Under the pieces are notes generated by a model, which had not been told where the DNA came from, searched no databases, and was given only the letters and a program-made list of their open reading frames with translations. The translations under genes and the position numbers were made by a program. DNA of 61,871 nucleotides from a virus, in the IMG/VR virus record IMGVR_UViG_3300042465_001631, positions 1 to 61,871 of that record; one strand, written 5' to 3'. Positions 1 to 7,587 of this stretch are shown in pieces; position 1 is the first letter of the stretch, and each line of letters starts with the position of its first letter.

Positions 1-132
1 CTAACGGCTGCGGGTAGCATTGCAGAGCGGGATTTGAAACCGCTACACTATCCACCGCTACAAAAAGATATTGAAAGCAGTAAAGTTAAATATGCCGTAA
101 TACCCCGCTTTGCTGCTACCCGTTGTTAGGGG
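1..132 (-). other. attC-like recombination site, copy 2 of site A
   Basis: Inverted core boxes CTAAC (1-5) and GTTAGGGG (125-132) flank a long stem. CGGGTAGCA at 11-19 pairs exactly with 114-122, and 22-31 pairs with 104-113 with one G:T. A two-base TT bulge lies on the 5' arm and the loop is about 70 bases. The spacers are 5 bases on the left and 2 on the right. On the minus strand it reads CTAACA...CGTTAG, the order seen in classical attC sites such as aadA1. The left box extends into the preceding unit as TACTGCTAAC (61740-61749). Confidence 0.75.
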
Positions 133-154
133 CTGGTATTAATAAATAAACAAA

Positions 155-406
155 ATGCAAGTTGAAAAATTACCGCAAGACGATTGGAAATTAGACAAAA
201 TTGAGTTAGAATTTAAATCTTATGGTGAAGACCAAGGAAAATACGTTGGTAAAATTCGTTTTCAAAATGGCGAATACGAAAGTTTTTCTTTTAAAATAAG
301 ACCTGATATGGCACAGCCTTATATTGAATTAATAGGTGCTGATATTGTTAAATGTGCTGAGTCGCTTGGAGCAAGATTGGCTGAGTCACTTGGATTAAAG
401 AAGTAG
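155..406 (+). CDS. Cassette gene, 83-residue protein of unknown function (copy 2)
   Basis: The start is the first ATG after the hairpin, 23 bases from the end of the GTTAGGGG box. The protein is small, soluble and acidic, with no signal peptide or membrane segment. It ends in an alanine/leucine-rich helix containing two near-repeats (AESLGARL and AESLGLKK). It is identical to the product of 59004-59255. I do not recognise the family. Duplication of the complete unit within one array is the notable feature. Confidence 0.8.
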   Translation: MQVEKLPQDDWKLDKIELEFKSYGEDQGKYVGKIRFQNGEYESFSFKIRPDMAQPYIELIGADIVKCAESLGARLAESLGLKK

Positions 407-431
407 TAAAATCGGGGCGAGGTTATACTTG

Positions 432-562
432 CCCCTAACGATGGTGCTATACGAAGGAGGCGATTATTAGCACTAAAGTTGATGCGGAGTACAAAATTTG
501 AATATAGCAGAATGTTTCTGCGGAACACCGAACCGCCTCTTTTGTATAGCACGTGTTAGTGG
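432..562 (-). other. attC-like recombination site B
   Basis: Core boxes CCCCTAAC (432-439) and GTTAGTGG (555-562) enclose a stem: GTGCTATAC (444-452) pairs exactly with 544-552, and GAGGCG (457-462) with CGCCTC (534-539). The bases between these blocks pair through G:T wobbles only if the plus strand folds. Spacers are 4 bases (left) and 2 bases (right). The left box pairs with the head of the preceding gene unit (GTTAGGGG at 125-132), the right box with the tail of the following unit (CCACTAAC at 1590-1597). Confidence 0.78.
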
Positions 563-594
563 CTGGGGCGGTTTTTAACGATAAATATAAATAG

Positions 595-1584
595 ATGGAA
601 TTAAACAAAATATATCATAGTGATTGGATGAATAATAATCTACCTGATAAATCGGTGCAGTTGATTATTGCAGACCCGCCATACTACAAAGTAAAAGGAG
701 ATTTTGACTTTGTATGGAAAACCTTTGACGAGTACCTGCAAGATGTAGAACGCTGGGCAATAGAATGTAAAAGAGTTTTAGCAGATAATGGAACGCTTTA
801 TTGGTATGGAGATGCTAAAAATATTGCCTATGCTCAAATCATTTTTGATAAGCATTTTAACTTATTGAATAGTTTGGTATGGGAAAACACAAACGACCAT
901 AAGCAACAAATAAGATTTAATACCGATTTGCGAACATTTGCACCACTTACTGAAAGATTACTGATGTATGAGCAAAGAGGACAAAAGACTGGAGGAGAAT
1001 TGATATTTGAGCAATTTTTAAAGCCTAAAAATCCATTTTCTAAATACCTAAAAATTGAATTTAAAAACGCTGGATTAACAAATAGAGAAATTGCACAACT
1101 ATTCCCAAGTAGAACAGGCGGATTAACTGGATGTGTTTCTAATTGGTTAAATGGTGATAATGTAATAACAGAGGAGCAATACAATGTAATTAGAGAATAT
1201 TGCAATAACAAGTATCTGCAGAAGCCATACGAGGAACTAAAAGCCGAATACGAGGAACTAAAAGCCGAATATGAAGTGCTACGCAGACCGTTTAATAATG
1301 AACGATATTATGGTGATGTGATTAGAATACCAAATTATGAAACTGGAAACCACGAACACGACACGCCAAAACCCGAAAAGCTAACAAGGGAAATAATATT
1401 AATAAGTAGCAGACCAAACGACCTTATTTTAGTTCCTTTTGCTGGAAGTGGAACGGAGTGTGCAATGGCAATAAAAGAAAATAGAAACTTTTTAGGATTT
1501 GAAATAAACGAAAAACACGTTAATTATGGAAACAAACGAACTGACAATATTAAGGCACAACCGTCATTATTTGCAGTAACGTAG
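595..1584 (+). CDS. Cassette-borne DNA methyltransferase (N6-adenine/N4-cytosine, beta-like motif order)
   Basis: A 329-residue S-adenosylmethionine-dependent DNA methyltransferase. The catalytic motif IV DPPYY is at residues 27-31. The cofactor-binding motif FAGSGT is at 282-287, near the C-terminus and preceded by an HDTPKPEKL motif, so the order is IV before I as in beta-class enzymes. The middle region (about 140-205) contains a helix-turn-helix-like stretch and probably reads the target sequence. It is followed by a short heptad segment encoded by a tandem DNA repeat. No restriction endonuclease lies beside it, so it probably protects phage DNA from host restriction. The gene is one complete cassette unit, with GTTAGTGGC before and GCCACTAAC after it. 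Confidence 0.88.
   Translation: MELNKIYHSDWMNNNLPDKSVQLIIADPPYYKVKGDFDFVWKTFDEYLQDVERWAIECKRVLADNGTLYWYGDAKNIAYAQIIFDKHFNLLNSLVWENTNDHKQQIRFNTDLRTFAPLTERLLMYEQRGQKTGGELIFEQFLKPKNPFSKYLKIEFKNAGLTNREIAQLFPSRTGGLTGCVSNWLNGDNVITEEQYNVIREYCNNKYLQKPYEELKAEYEELKAEYEVLRRPFNNERYYGDVIRIPNYETGNHEHDTPKPEKLTREIILISSRPNDLILVPFAGSGTECAMAIKENRNFLGFEINEKHVNYGNKRTDNIKAQPSLFAVT
1228..1269 (+). repeat. Two perfect tandem 21-bp units inside the methyltransferase gene
   Basis: Bases 1228-1248 and 1249-1269 are identical. Each encodes the heptad YEELKAE (residues 212-218 and 219-225), followed by a diverged third partial unit. The in-frame heptads would form a short coiled coil between the putative recognition region and the C-terminal half. 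Copy-number change would keep frame. Confidence 0.9.
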
Positions 1585-1589
1585 CCTTG

Positions 1590-1597
1590 CCACTAAC
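1590..1597 (-). other. Terminal half-site of the cassette array
   Basis: CCACTAAC is the tail box of the methyltransferase unit and pairs with GTTAGTGG at 555-562. No stem or second box follows; instead phage-like sequence leads to the gene at 1630. Read on the minus strand, the junction is ...GGTTAGTAGGTAGTTAGTGG, so a second GTTAG lies 9 bases away. If the array has minus-strand polarity, this is its integration-proximal edge. Confidence 0.6.
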
Positions 1598-1629
1598 TAC
1601 CTACTAACCGATATAAATACAAATCTTTT

Positions 1630-1812
1630 ATGAAGTCATACACTAAAAATATTACGATAAACGTTTCTGAAATTCAGTATGAAACTTTAGAAAAAATAAG
1701 AGCTAATAATATAAAAGTAGGCAATTTCATCCGTGAATCAATTCAAGAGAAAATAAAACGTGAGTACCAACAATTAATATTAAAACCAAAAAAATCGGAT
1801 TGTCCGTTTTAA
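1630..1812 (+). CDS. Small ribbon-helix-helix-like protein
   Basis: A 60-residue basic protein. An N-terminal beta-type segment (KNITINVSEIQYETL) is followed by two short helices (KIRANNIKVGNFIRESI). That layout resembles ribbon-helix-helix DNA-binding proteins, which usually act as dimers. It is the first phage gene after the cassette array and lies three bases upstream of the primase gene, so the two are probably cotranscribed. A role as an early repressor or DNA-binding accessory is inference from size and layout. Confidence 0.55.
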   Translation: MKSYTKNITINVSEIQYETLEKIRANNIKVGNFIRESIQEKIKREYQQLILKPKKSDCPF

Positions 1813-1815
1813 ATT

Positions 1816-4227
1816 ATGGAAGTAACTATTTTCAAAAATATAAAACAAACATCAACACCATTCTTTAAGACGATTGGTGTGATGCTTGATAGGATACAGA
1901 ACGGTGCCTCTAAAGACATCGTCGAAGGTATTCGCAACGAGAAGGATAAGTCCGCTCGTAATGCACTAAAACAACAGCTACCTGCGGTATGTTTCTCAGG
2001 TAAGTTTACAAAGCGTGAGGATAAGGCTATTTTAGAGCACTCAGGGTTCATTTGCCTAGACTTTGATGGTTATGCCACCGACAAAGAAATGAAGGCTGAT
2101 AAGGCTATAATTTCAAAGAATAAATATACCTATTCAGTATTTGTTTCCCCATCTGGGAATGGACTAAAGATAATTGTTAAGATACCAAGAGATATTGATA
2201 ACCATAAGAACTACTTCAACTCACTTGAGAAGCACTTCAACTCAAAATACTTTGATAAGACATCAAAGAACATCTCAAGGGTATGTTATGAGTCGTACGA
2301 TCCAGAGATTTATGTGAACACCTCAAGCGAGTTGTGGAACACATTATCAGAACACGAGTATGTAGAGATGGATAGAGTAGCCTCTAAACCAACCATCCCA
2401 ATCACTAACGAGAACAAGATTATCGAAATATTGATGAAGTGGTGGACTAGAAAGTACGGACTCGTTGATGGTGAGCGTAATAACAATGTATTTATCTTAG
2501 CCTCAGCGTTTAATGACTATGGCGTAAGCAAGTCATTAGCAGAATATGTAATGGGACAGTTCGACAGTCAAGACTTCCCAATGCAAGAGATCAGGACTAT
2601 TATCGACTCAGCGTACAGACAGACACACAAGTTCGGCACAAAGTTCTATGAAGACGATGAAAAGCTAACACAAGTTCGTCAGAAGATTAAACGTGGAGTC
2701 TCTAAGAAAGACATCAAGTCAGAGTTAATGGGATTAAACATATCGGAGAATGCAATTGACGATGTGATTGATACAATCGACAGAGACGAGGCAAGTCAGA
2801 AGTACTGGAGCAAGTCGGATAAGGGAGCTATAAGCATTATTCACTACCTATTTAGAGAGTTCTTAGAGGACAACGGATTCTTTAAGTATATGCCGAATGG
2901 GGGTAAGAGTTACATCTTCGTAAGGGTAACAAATAACCTCATCGACCACACGTCGGAGGACGAGATTAAAGACTTTGTACTTAACCACTTACAAACTATA
3001 GATGACTTATCAGTTTACAACTACTTTGCAGACAAGACTAGGTTCTTTAAGGAGGACTTTTTATCTCTACTATCTTCTGTTGATGTATATTTTATGGAGG
3101 ATGATAAGGACAATGCGTACCTTTACTATAGGAATTGTGCTGTACGTATAGATAAGGACAACATCGACATCATCGACTATATTGACCTTGGTGGTTACAT
3201 ATGGGCAGATCAAGTTATCGACAGAGATTTTAAGATTTGTGAGATTACAGACTGTGACTTCAAGACATTTATAGCAAACGTATCAAACGATGAACAGACT
3301 CGCATTGACTCTCTTGAGAGCACGATTGGATTCCTTATGCATGGATATAAGAATTTATCTTACTGTCCTGCGGTCATTCTAAATGACGAGGTGATTACAG
3401 ATAACCCAGAGGGCGGAACTGGTAAGGGGTTATTTACTAACGCCATTTCTCAGATGAAGAAGTTAGCCTTTATAGATGGTAAGAGTGTGAACTTCGATAG
3501 TTCATTCCCATACCAGACCGTATCAGTTGATACACAGGTACTTGCGTTTGATGACGTTAAGAAACACTTCAACTTCGAGAGGTTATTCAGTGTGATCACA
3601 GAGGGTATAACTCTGGAGAGAAAGAATAAGGATGCAATGCATATTCCATTTAACAAGTCTCCTAAGATAATTATCACAACAAACTACGCCATCAAGGGTA
3701 AGGGTAATTCATTCGAGAGACGTAAGTGGGAGCTTGAGTTCAAGCAGTTCTACACCAAAGAGTTTACTCCACTAGTTGAGTTTGGTAGGTTATTATTTAC
3801 TGAATGGGACTCAGGCGAATGGTGCAAGTTTGATAACTACATGATTAAGAGTTTACAAGCATACTTAACGACTGGTTTAGTTAAGAGTGAATTTGTCAAT
3901 CTTAAGATACGTAAGTTGTCAGCTGATACGTGCCACGAGTTCATTGAGTGGGTTGGACTGATGGATGATAAGCCAACGATTGCACTAGGAGAGGTACTAT
4001 ATAAACAGGATCTATACCTTGACTTTATCCAAGACAATCCAGACTTTGCACCAAAGGCTAAGATGACCATATCACGTACTATATTTTATAAGTGGTTAAC
4101 ATCTTATGGACTATTTGTTACTGGAGTTTTACCTTCAGAAGGTCGTAATAACATAGGTAGATGGATCAAGTTCAAGGACGCAAGTGGTAAGGACGAAGAA
4201 GAAACTAATGATGAGCTCAGATTTTAA
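1816..4227 (+). CDS. Replicative primase-helicase (BT4734-like N-terminus, ATPase C-terminal half)
   Basis: An 803-residue protein. The N-terminal part (about 1-190) has the FSGKFTKREDKAILEHSG and CLDFDGY segments and the FVSPSGNGLKIIVK motif typical of the BT4734-like primase domain of Bacteroidota elements. The C-terminal half holds an ATPase/helicase domain with Walker A GGTGKG around residues 533-538 and a downstream LAFDDVKK Walker B-like segment, as in phage and plasmid D5/SF3-type helicases. It probably unwinds and primes the phage origin. It heads the replication operon, and its last codons overlap the next gene. The start ATG lies 3 bases after the preceding stop. Confidence 0.85.
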   Translation: MEVTIFKNIKQTSTPFFKTIGVMLDRIQNGASKDIVEGIRNEKDKSARNALKQQLPAVCFSGKFTKREDKAILEHSGFICLDFDGYATDKEMKADKAIISKNKYTYSVFVSPSGNGLKIIVKIPRDIDNHKNYFNSLEKHFNSKYFDKTSKNISRVCYESYDPEIYVNTSSELWNTLSEHEYVEMDRVASKPTIPITNENKIIEILMKWWTRKYGLVDGERNNNVFILASAFNDYGVSKSLAEYVMGQFDSQDFPMQEIRTIIDSAYRQTHKFGTKFYEDDEKLTQVRQKIKRGVSKKDIKSELMGLNISENAIDDVIDTIDRDEASQKYWSKSDKGAISIIHYLFREFLEDNGFFKYMPNGGKSYIFVRVTNNLIDHTSEDEIKDFVLNHLQTIDDLSVYNYFADKTRFFKEDFLSLLSSVDVYFMEDDKDNAYLYYRNCAVRIDKDNIDIIDYIDLGGYIWADQVIDRDFKICEITDCDFKTFIANVSNDEQTRIDSLESTIGFLMHGYKNLSYCPAVILNDEVITDNPEGGTGKGLFTNAISQMKKLAFIDGKSVNFDSSFPYQTVSVDTQVLAFDDVKKHFNFERLFSVITEGITLERKNKDAMHIPFNKSPKIIITTNYAIKGKGNSFERRKWELEFKQFYTKEFTPLVEFGRLLFTEWDSGEWCKFDNYMIKSLQAYLTTGLVKSEFVNLKIRKLSADTCHEFIEWVGLMDDKPTIALGEVLYKQDLYLDFIQDNPDFAPKAKMTISRTIFYKWLTSYGLFVTGVLPSEGRNNIGRWIKFKDASGKDEEETNDELRF

Positions 4228-4462
4228 CTGGTGTATAGAGAATGACTTTCAGGTGTACATAATACCTGAACATTCTTTTGCACGGATATGTATCCGAAGG
4301 GGAGGAATAACGTCTTGCGGAAAGGACTTCTACTACACAAGTGGAGTAAGAGTTAATGTAGTAGAGCAGAAGGGAACAGTACTGTATAAGTCTCAGGACC
4401 TAGCAGCTAAGGAATTAAAGAATGTATATAAATACTTAAGAGAAAGATATGAAACTACGTGA
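4208..4462 (+). CDS. Small early protein, unknown function
   Basis: About 84 residues, beginning at an ATG that overlaps the primase 3' end. An upstream GTG at 4184 would add eight basic residues and is less likely. The protein has a predicted beta-rich centre with the pattern CIRRGGITSCGKDFYY and a helical C-terminus rich in K, L and Y. It overlaps the start of the SF2 helicase by 14 bases, so translation is probably coupled. I do not recognise the family. Confidence 0.65.
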   Translation: MMSSDFNWCIENDFQVYIIPEHSFARICIRRGGITSCGKDFYYTSGVRVNVVEQKGTVLYKSQDLAAKELKNVYKYLRERYETT

Positions 4463-5690
4463 TTACCAGCAACAGTTATCAACTCAGGCATCAGAAATAC
4501 TGCTAGATAAAAAAATAGTATACCTAAACTTCTCGCCACGTGTGGGAAAGACATTAACAGCTCTTGAAACTTGTAAGAAAGTAAATGCACAGAAGGTTTT
4601 GTTCATTACCAAAATAAAGGCGTTTAGCTCGATACAAAGTGATTACGACGATTTCAGTTATCAATTTAGATTAACTATTATTAACAAGGAGTCTATTCAC
4701 AAAATTGATTTGAACGACTTTGACTTAGTAGTAGCAGATGAGGCTCACGGACTGTTCTCAACATTCCCCAAGCCAAATAACTTCTACAAGATATATAAGA
4801 AGCGCTTCGGACACCTTCCAATTATTATGTTAAGTGGTACAATGTGTGTTGAAAGCGGCTCACAGATATTTCATCAGTTCCAAGTTTCAGACTACTCTCC
4901 ATTTCGTAAGTACACTAACTTTTATAAGTGGGCTAAAGACTTCGTAAACATCAAGCAGAAGCAATTAGGATATGGTTTGATAAGCGATTATTCAGACTGC
5001 AATATGATAGAGGTAAATAAAATTATCGATCCTTATACACTTCGTTTTACACAAGAGCAAAGTGGTTTTATATCTACAGTTAATAAAAATATCTTAGAGT
5101 GCGAGATGAAGCCAATTATAAAGACGTTAATTGATAGACTGCTGAGGGATAGTATAATAGAAGGTAACGGAGAAGTTATTATAGCTGACACGTCAGTAGC
5201 AATGCAGCAGAAGGTACACCAACTAGGTTCAGGTACCATTAAATTCCATAGCGGTAACAGTAAAACAATAGATAACTCTAAGGCAGTATTCATTAAAGAA
5301 CACTTTAAAGGTAAGAAAATAGCTATAATTTACTACTACAAGGAGGAATTAAATATGCTGAATGAAGTTTTTAAGGACTTGATTACCACAGACTTAGAAG
5401 AATTTAACATAACCGATAAGATTTTTGTTGGTCAGCAAATATCAAGTTGTGAAGGAATTTCTTTGGCAAGAGCAGAATGTTTAGTATTTTTGAACTTTGG
5501 ATTTAGTGGCAAGAACTTCATACAAGCAATTGACAGACTGACGCTTAAGGACAGACCAACGAACGACGTGTACTTTGTGTTTAGTAGTATAGGGATTGAT
5601 AAGAAGATATATCAGTCGGTAAGTAAAAAAGAAAATTATAATAACTCACATTTTAAGAAAGATTATGGTAATAGTAATTCAAGAGTATGA
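4449..5690 (+). CDS. SF2 DEAD/DEAH-type helicase
   Basis: A 413-residue ATP-dependent helicase. Motif I is SPRVGKT (residues 29-35), motif II DEAH (97-100), motif III SGT (129-131), and the second RecA-like domain ends with a QAIDR motif VI. Glutamines near the N-terminus (DYQQQL) fit the Q-motif region. Such SNF2/DEAD-like phage helicases are common in replication operons and may assist fork restart, recombination or transcription. It sits directly after the primase-helicase with overlapping neighbours on both sides. The substrate cannot be told from sequence. Confidence 0.85.
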   Translation: MKLRDYQQQLSTQASEILLDKKIVYLNFSPRVGKTLTALETCKKVNAQKVLFITKIKAFSSIQSDYDDFSYQFRLTIINKESIHKIDLNDFDLVVADEAHGLFSTFPKPNNFYKIYKKRFGHLPIIMLSGTMCVESGSQIFHQFQVSDYSPFRKYTNFYKWAKDFVNIKQKQLGYGLISDYSDCNMIEVNKIIDPYTLRFTQEQSGFISTVNKNILECEMKPIIKTLIDRLLRDSIIEGNGEVIIADTSVAMQQKVHQLGSGTIKFHSGNSKTIDNSKAVFIKEHFKGKKIAIIYYYKEELNMLNEVFKDLITTDLEEFNITDKIFVGQQISSCEGISLARAECLVFLNFGFSGKNFIQAIDRLTLKDRPTNDVYFVFSSIGIDKKIYQSVSKKENYNNSHFKKDYGNSNSRV

Positions 5691-5898
5691 TTACTCAGAT
5701 AAAGAAGAGATAGTAATAGGAGTAGCATCTGATAGAGAAAATGCTATAAGAATTATAGACGAGTATTATGGTAAGAATGCGGTACAGTCTGATTTTAGAG
5801 ACATAAGAGATAGCGGTCTAAACTTCGATGTAAAGATTAAGGTAGATGGTTGTAATTATGGAGTTACAGGAATAGAATTTGAAATAGATGAGATATGA
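5665..5898 (+). CDS. Small acidic early protein, unknown function
   Basis: A 77-residue acidic protein that overlaps the helicase 3' end by 26 bases and the next start by 4 bases (ATGA type). Predicted alternating beta strands and one helix (ENAIRIIDEYYG). No recognisable motif. The tight overlaps support it as a real member of the replication operon. Confidence 0.65.
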   Translation: MVIVIQEYDYSDKEEIVIGVASDRENAIRIIDEYYGKNAVQSDFRDIRDSGLNFDVKIKVDGCNYGVTGIEFEIDEI

Positions 5899-6119
5899 CA
5901 CCAAAAGAAAAAGCAATAGATTTAGTTAGAGATATGGAGTTTGAAATTCCATATATTCATGATCCAACAGAACCACAGGGCGATGATATCGCCAAACGAT
6001 GTACGTTAATATTAGTTAATGAAATGTTAAATAATTTTTTATCAAATAGAACTACAGAATATGGTAGAGAAAGATATCATTTTTGGCAACAAGTTAAACA
6101 AGAAATATATGGCAAGTAA
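5895..6119 (+). CDS. Small helical protein, unknown function
   Basis: A 74-residue, mostly helical protein. It begins in an ATGA overlap with the previous gene, and its last codons overlap the nuclease gene start at 6109. The segment EPQGDDIAKRCTLILVNEML is a probable amphipathic helix. Similar short proteins occur in Bacteroidota phage replication clusters, but I cannot assign a role. Confidence 0.65.
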   Translation: MTPKEKAIDLVRDMEFEIPYIHDPTEPQGDDIAKRCTLILVNEMLNNFLSNRTTEYGRERYHFWQQVKQEIYGK

Positions 6120-6378
6120 GTTCCAAACGAAGACTAAGAAACACTATGAAGCCAATGGTTGGATAGTTATTAATACTATTAAGTTAAGTGTTAGCGGCTA
6201 TCCAGATTTGTTTCTATTTAAGAATGGTAAGACTATCTTTATAGAGTGTAAGGAAGGTAACGATACCCTTAAGCCACTTCAAGAGTATCGAATAGACGAG
6301 TTAATTAAACAAGGATTTGAGGCGTTCTGCCTACACGCAACTAAAGGAAAAATATACCCACATGATAGAGAAATTTAA
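6109..6378 (+). CDS. VRR-NUC-type nuclease (PD-(D/E)XK fold)
   Basis: An 89-residue nuclease of the VRR-NUC family, which often acts on branched DNA as a Holliday-junction-resolvase-like enzyme. The core motif is visible: GYPDLFLF with the catalytic Asp, then FIECKEG with the E-x-K pair, and a helix with PLQEYRIDEL. I chose the ATG at 6109 (MASKFQTKTKK) because homologous proteins start just before this helix; the longer frame from 6061 only overlaps the preceding gene. Located among replication genes, so a role in resolving replication intermediates is likely. Confidence 0.82.
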   Translation: MASKFQTKTKKHYEANGWIVINTIKLSVSGYPDLFLFKNGKTIFIECKEGNDTLKPLQEYRIDELIKQGFEAFCLHATKGKIYPHDREI

Positions 6379-6817
6379 AAAAATAATAGAGTTAGAAACT
6401 GGAGTAAATGTAGAAATAGTTTCAAGAAAGAAGGGATTTGTAGAGGCTAGAGCAATATACTATAAGCTACTTAGAGACATATCTAATATGACGCTACAGG
6501 CTATTGGAGATACTGTTAATAGAGATCACGCAACAATACTACATAGCTTAAAGAGTGTTGATGATTGGATGAAATATGACGCTGCATTAGCTCTTAAGTA
6601 CAAGAACATACTGTACGCTATAGATAATTTAGACGAAACAGATTTCAATAGCGTTAGGTATGAGAATATGATGTTAAATCTAAAGATAGTTGAACTTAAC
6701 AAACAGATAAAGAAATTATCAAACAATAGGTTCCAAGACCTTGTAGATAAGATACCTTACGATAAAGAAGAGCTTTTATACGATAGGTTCAGTACAATTG
6801 TAAGAATGAATTGTTAA
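6362..6817 (+). CDS. DnaA domain IV-like DNA-binding protein
   Basis: A 151-residue protein. The N-terminal 75 residues resemble the DnaA C-terminal DNA-binding domain: EARAIYYKLLRD, then a helix-turn-helix ending in the DnaA signature-like DHATILHS. No AAA+ ATPase domain is present. The C-terminal half is helical with a coiled-coil-like KIVELNKQIKKL segment. It could bind DnaA-box-like sites at the phage origin, or interfere with host initiation. The start ATG at 6362 was chosen at the domain boundary; the upstream in-frame extension overlaps the nuclease. Confidence 0.78.
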   Translation: MIEKFKKIIELETGVNVEIVSRKKGFVEARAIYYKLLRDISNMTLQAIGDTVNRDHATILHSLKSVDDWMKYDAALALKYKNILYAIDNLDETDFNSVRYENMMLNLKIVELNKQIKKLSNNRFQDLVDKIPYDKEELLYDRFSTIVRMNC

Positions 6818-6869
6818 TAACTTTATTTGCAAGTAAGCAAAATTGTTTATAAATTTGATAAAAAAAGAT

Positions 6870-7028
6870 ATGGAATATATTAACAGTACGATGAAGAATA
6901 TCAATGACTTAACAGATGAAATCTATGAAGGTCTTGCAGATGGAGATACAGCAGCATTGAACAAGAGTATTAATACTCTTATTGCTATCTTAAAAGATGT
7001 CCAACAATCAAATAAAGAGGGGTTATGA
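6870..7028 (+). CDS. Small helical protein, unknown function
   Basis: A 52-residue acidic helical protein (MEYINSTMKN...). An upstream in-frame TTG at 6843 could extend it by nine residues, but the ATG is preferred. Its end overlaps the next ATG by four bases. No recognised domain; the pattern suggests two amphipathic helices. Confidence 0.5.
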   Translation: MEYINSTMKNINDLTDEIYEGLADGDTAALNKSINTLIAILKDVQQSNKEGL

Positions 7029-7174
7029 CACATACAGTAATTCAAGGTAACGAATGTTATATATTTATGAATGGATTACTTATTCATAAAACAAGGACTG
7101 ATAACTCAGAGTCAGGAGTTACATTTGATGTTATGGCTTATAGAAAAAATGATACTTTAAAATCAATACAATGA
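7025..7174 (+). CDS. 49-residue early protein, unknown function
   Basis: A short frame that starts in an overlap with the previous stop (GGTTATGA) and ends in an ATGA overlap with the next gene at 7171. Both overlaps argue for a real, translationally coupled gene. The product is predicted beta-rich (ECYIFMNGLLIHKT) and soluble. No family recognised. Confidence 0.55.
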   Translation: MTHTVIQGNECYIFMNGLLIHKTRTDNSESGVTFDVMAYRKNDTLKSIQ

Positions 7175-7587
7175 AAGATTATAAAAATAGATACGGAGAT
7201 GTCTATACCTTCACCAAAGATGAGAATCACGATATTCTTTGGGAAGGTAACTTCGAGTGGTGTAGTTTTAGTATGTCAAACGATTATTCAAGGGCATACG
7301 AGTCTTATTGCAAAAATTTTGGAACCTTATTGACAATAGAAGAATTTAAAACCGCTGTTCATAAATACGATGATATTAAGAAAGAATATGTTTTAGGATT
7401 TAAATATGTATCAATGGTTGATTGCTTAAGAAACGAGATAGACTCGGTGGATCCAAGCGGTGGTCCATATATATCACGAGGCATGCCGTTAGACTCGTTT
7501 GGATTTAAAGGCTATAAGGTTAAAGACTTCAAGAGAATCGATACTGGATATAAAATAATAACTGAGAAAAATGGAGCCAATTCATAA
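7171..7587 (+). CDS. Phage early protein, unknown function
   Basis: A 138-residue soluble protein rich in aromatic residues (YTFTKDENHDILWEG; FEWCSFSMSNDYS). It begins in an ATGA overlap and overlaps the zinc-ribbon gene start by 17 bases. No catalytic motif can be identified. It lies within the continuous replication operon. Confidence 0.68.
   Translation: MKDYKNRYGDVYTFTKDENHDILWEGNFEWCSFSMSNDYSRAYESYCKNFGTLLTIEEFKTAVHKYDDIKKEYVLGFKYVSMVDCLRNEIDSVDPSGGPYISRGMPLDSFGFKGYKVKDFKRIDTGYKIITEKNGANS

Larger units (their letters stand above)
1..440. repeat. 440-bp perfect direct repeat, copy 2 (copy 1 at 58850-59289)
   Basis: Bases 1-440 are identical to 58850-59289. The repeat contains an entire attC-like hairpin and the 83-residue gene, and it stops inside the CTAACG core at each end. 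The flanks differ on both sides (g versus t on the left, a versus g on the right). The two copies are separated by 2455 bp of other cassettes in the circular molecule. Homologous recombination between them would release a 2895-bp circle. Confidence 0.9.
1..1597 (+). mobile_element. Gene-cassette array, right-hand part (continues from 61744 across the circle junction)
   Basis: This stretch holds two cassette-like units: an attC-like hairpin plus an 83-residue gene (1-439), then a second hairpin plus a DNA methyltransferase gene (439-1597). The bases before each gene (GTTAGGGGC, GTTAGTGGC) are the exact reverse complement of the bases after it (GCCCCTAAC, GCCACTAAC). That pairing is the known signature of integron cassettes. 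The array ends at 1597; the next phage gene starts at 1630. No integrase gene is present. The integron assignment is inferred from site structure, not from an integrase. Confidence 0.75.

Noticed and set aside
834-1211. Long open frame on the minus strand inside the methyltransferase gene
   Set aside because: It is antisense to a gene with clear catalytic motifs, and the product has no sensible composition.
1228-1269. 21-bp tandem repeat as a possible CRISPR or iteron array
   Set aside because: Only two direct copies without spacers, in frame within a coding region as coiled-coil heptads.
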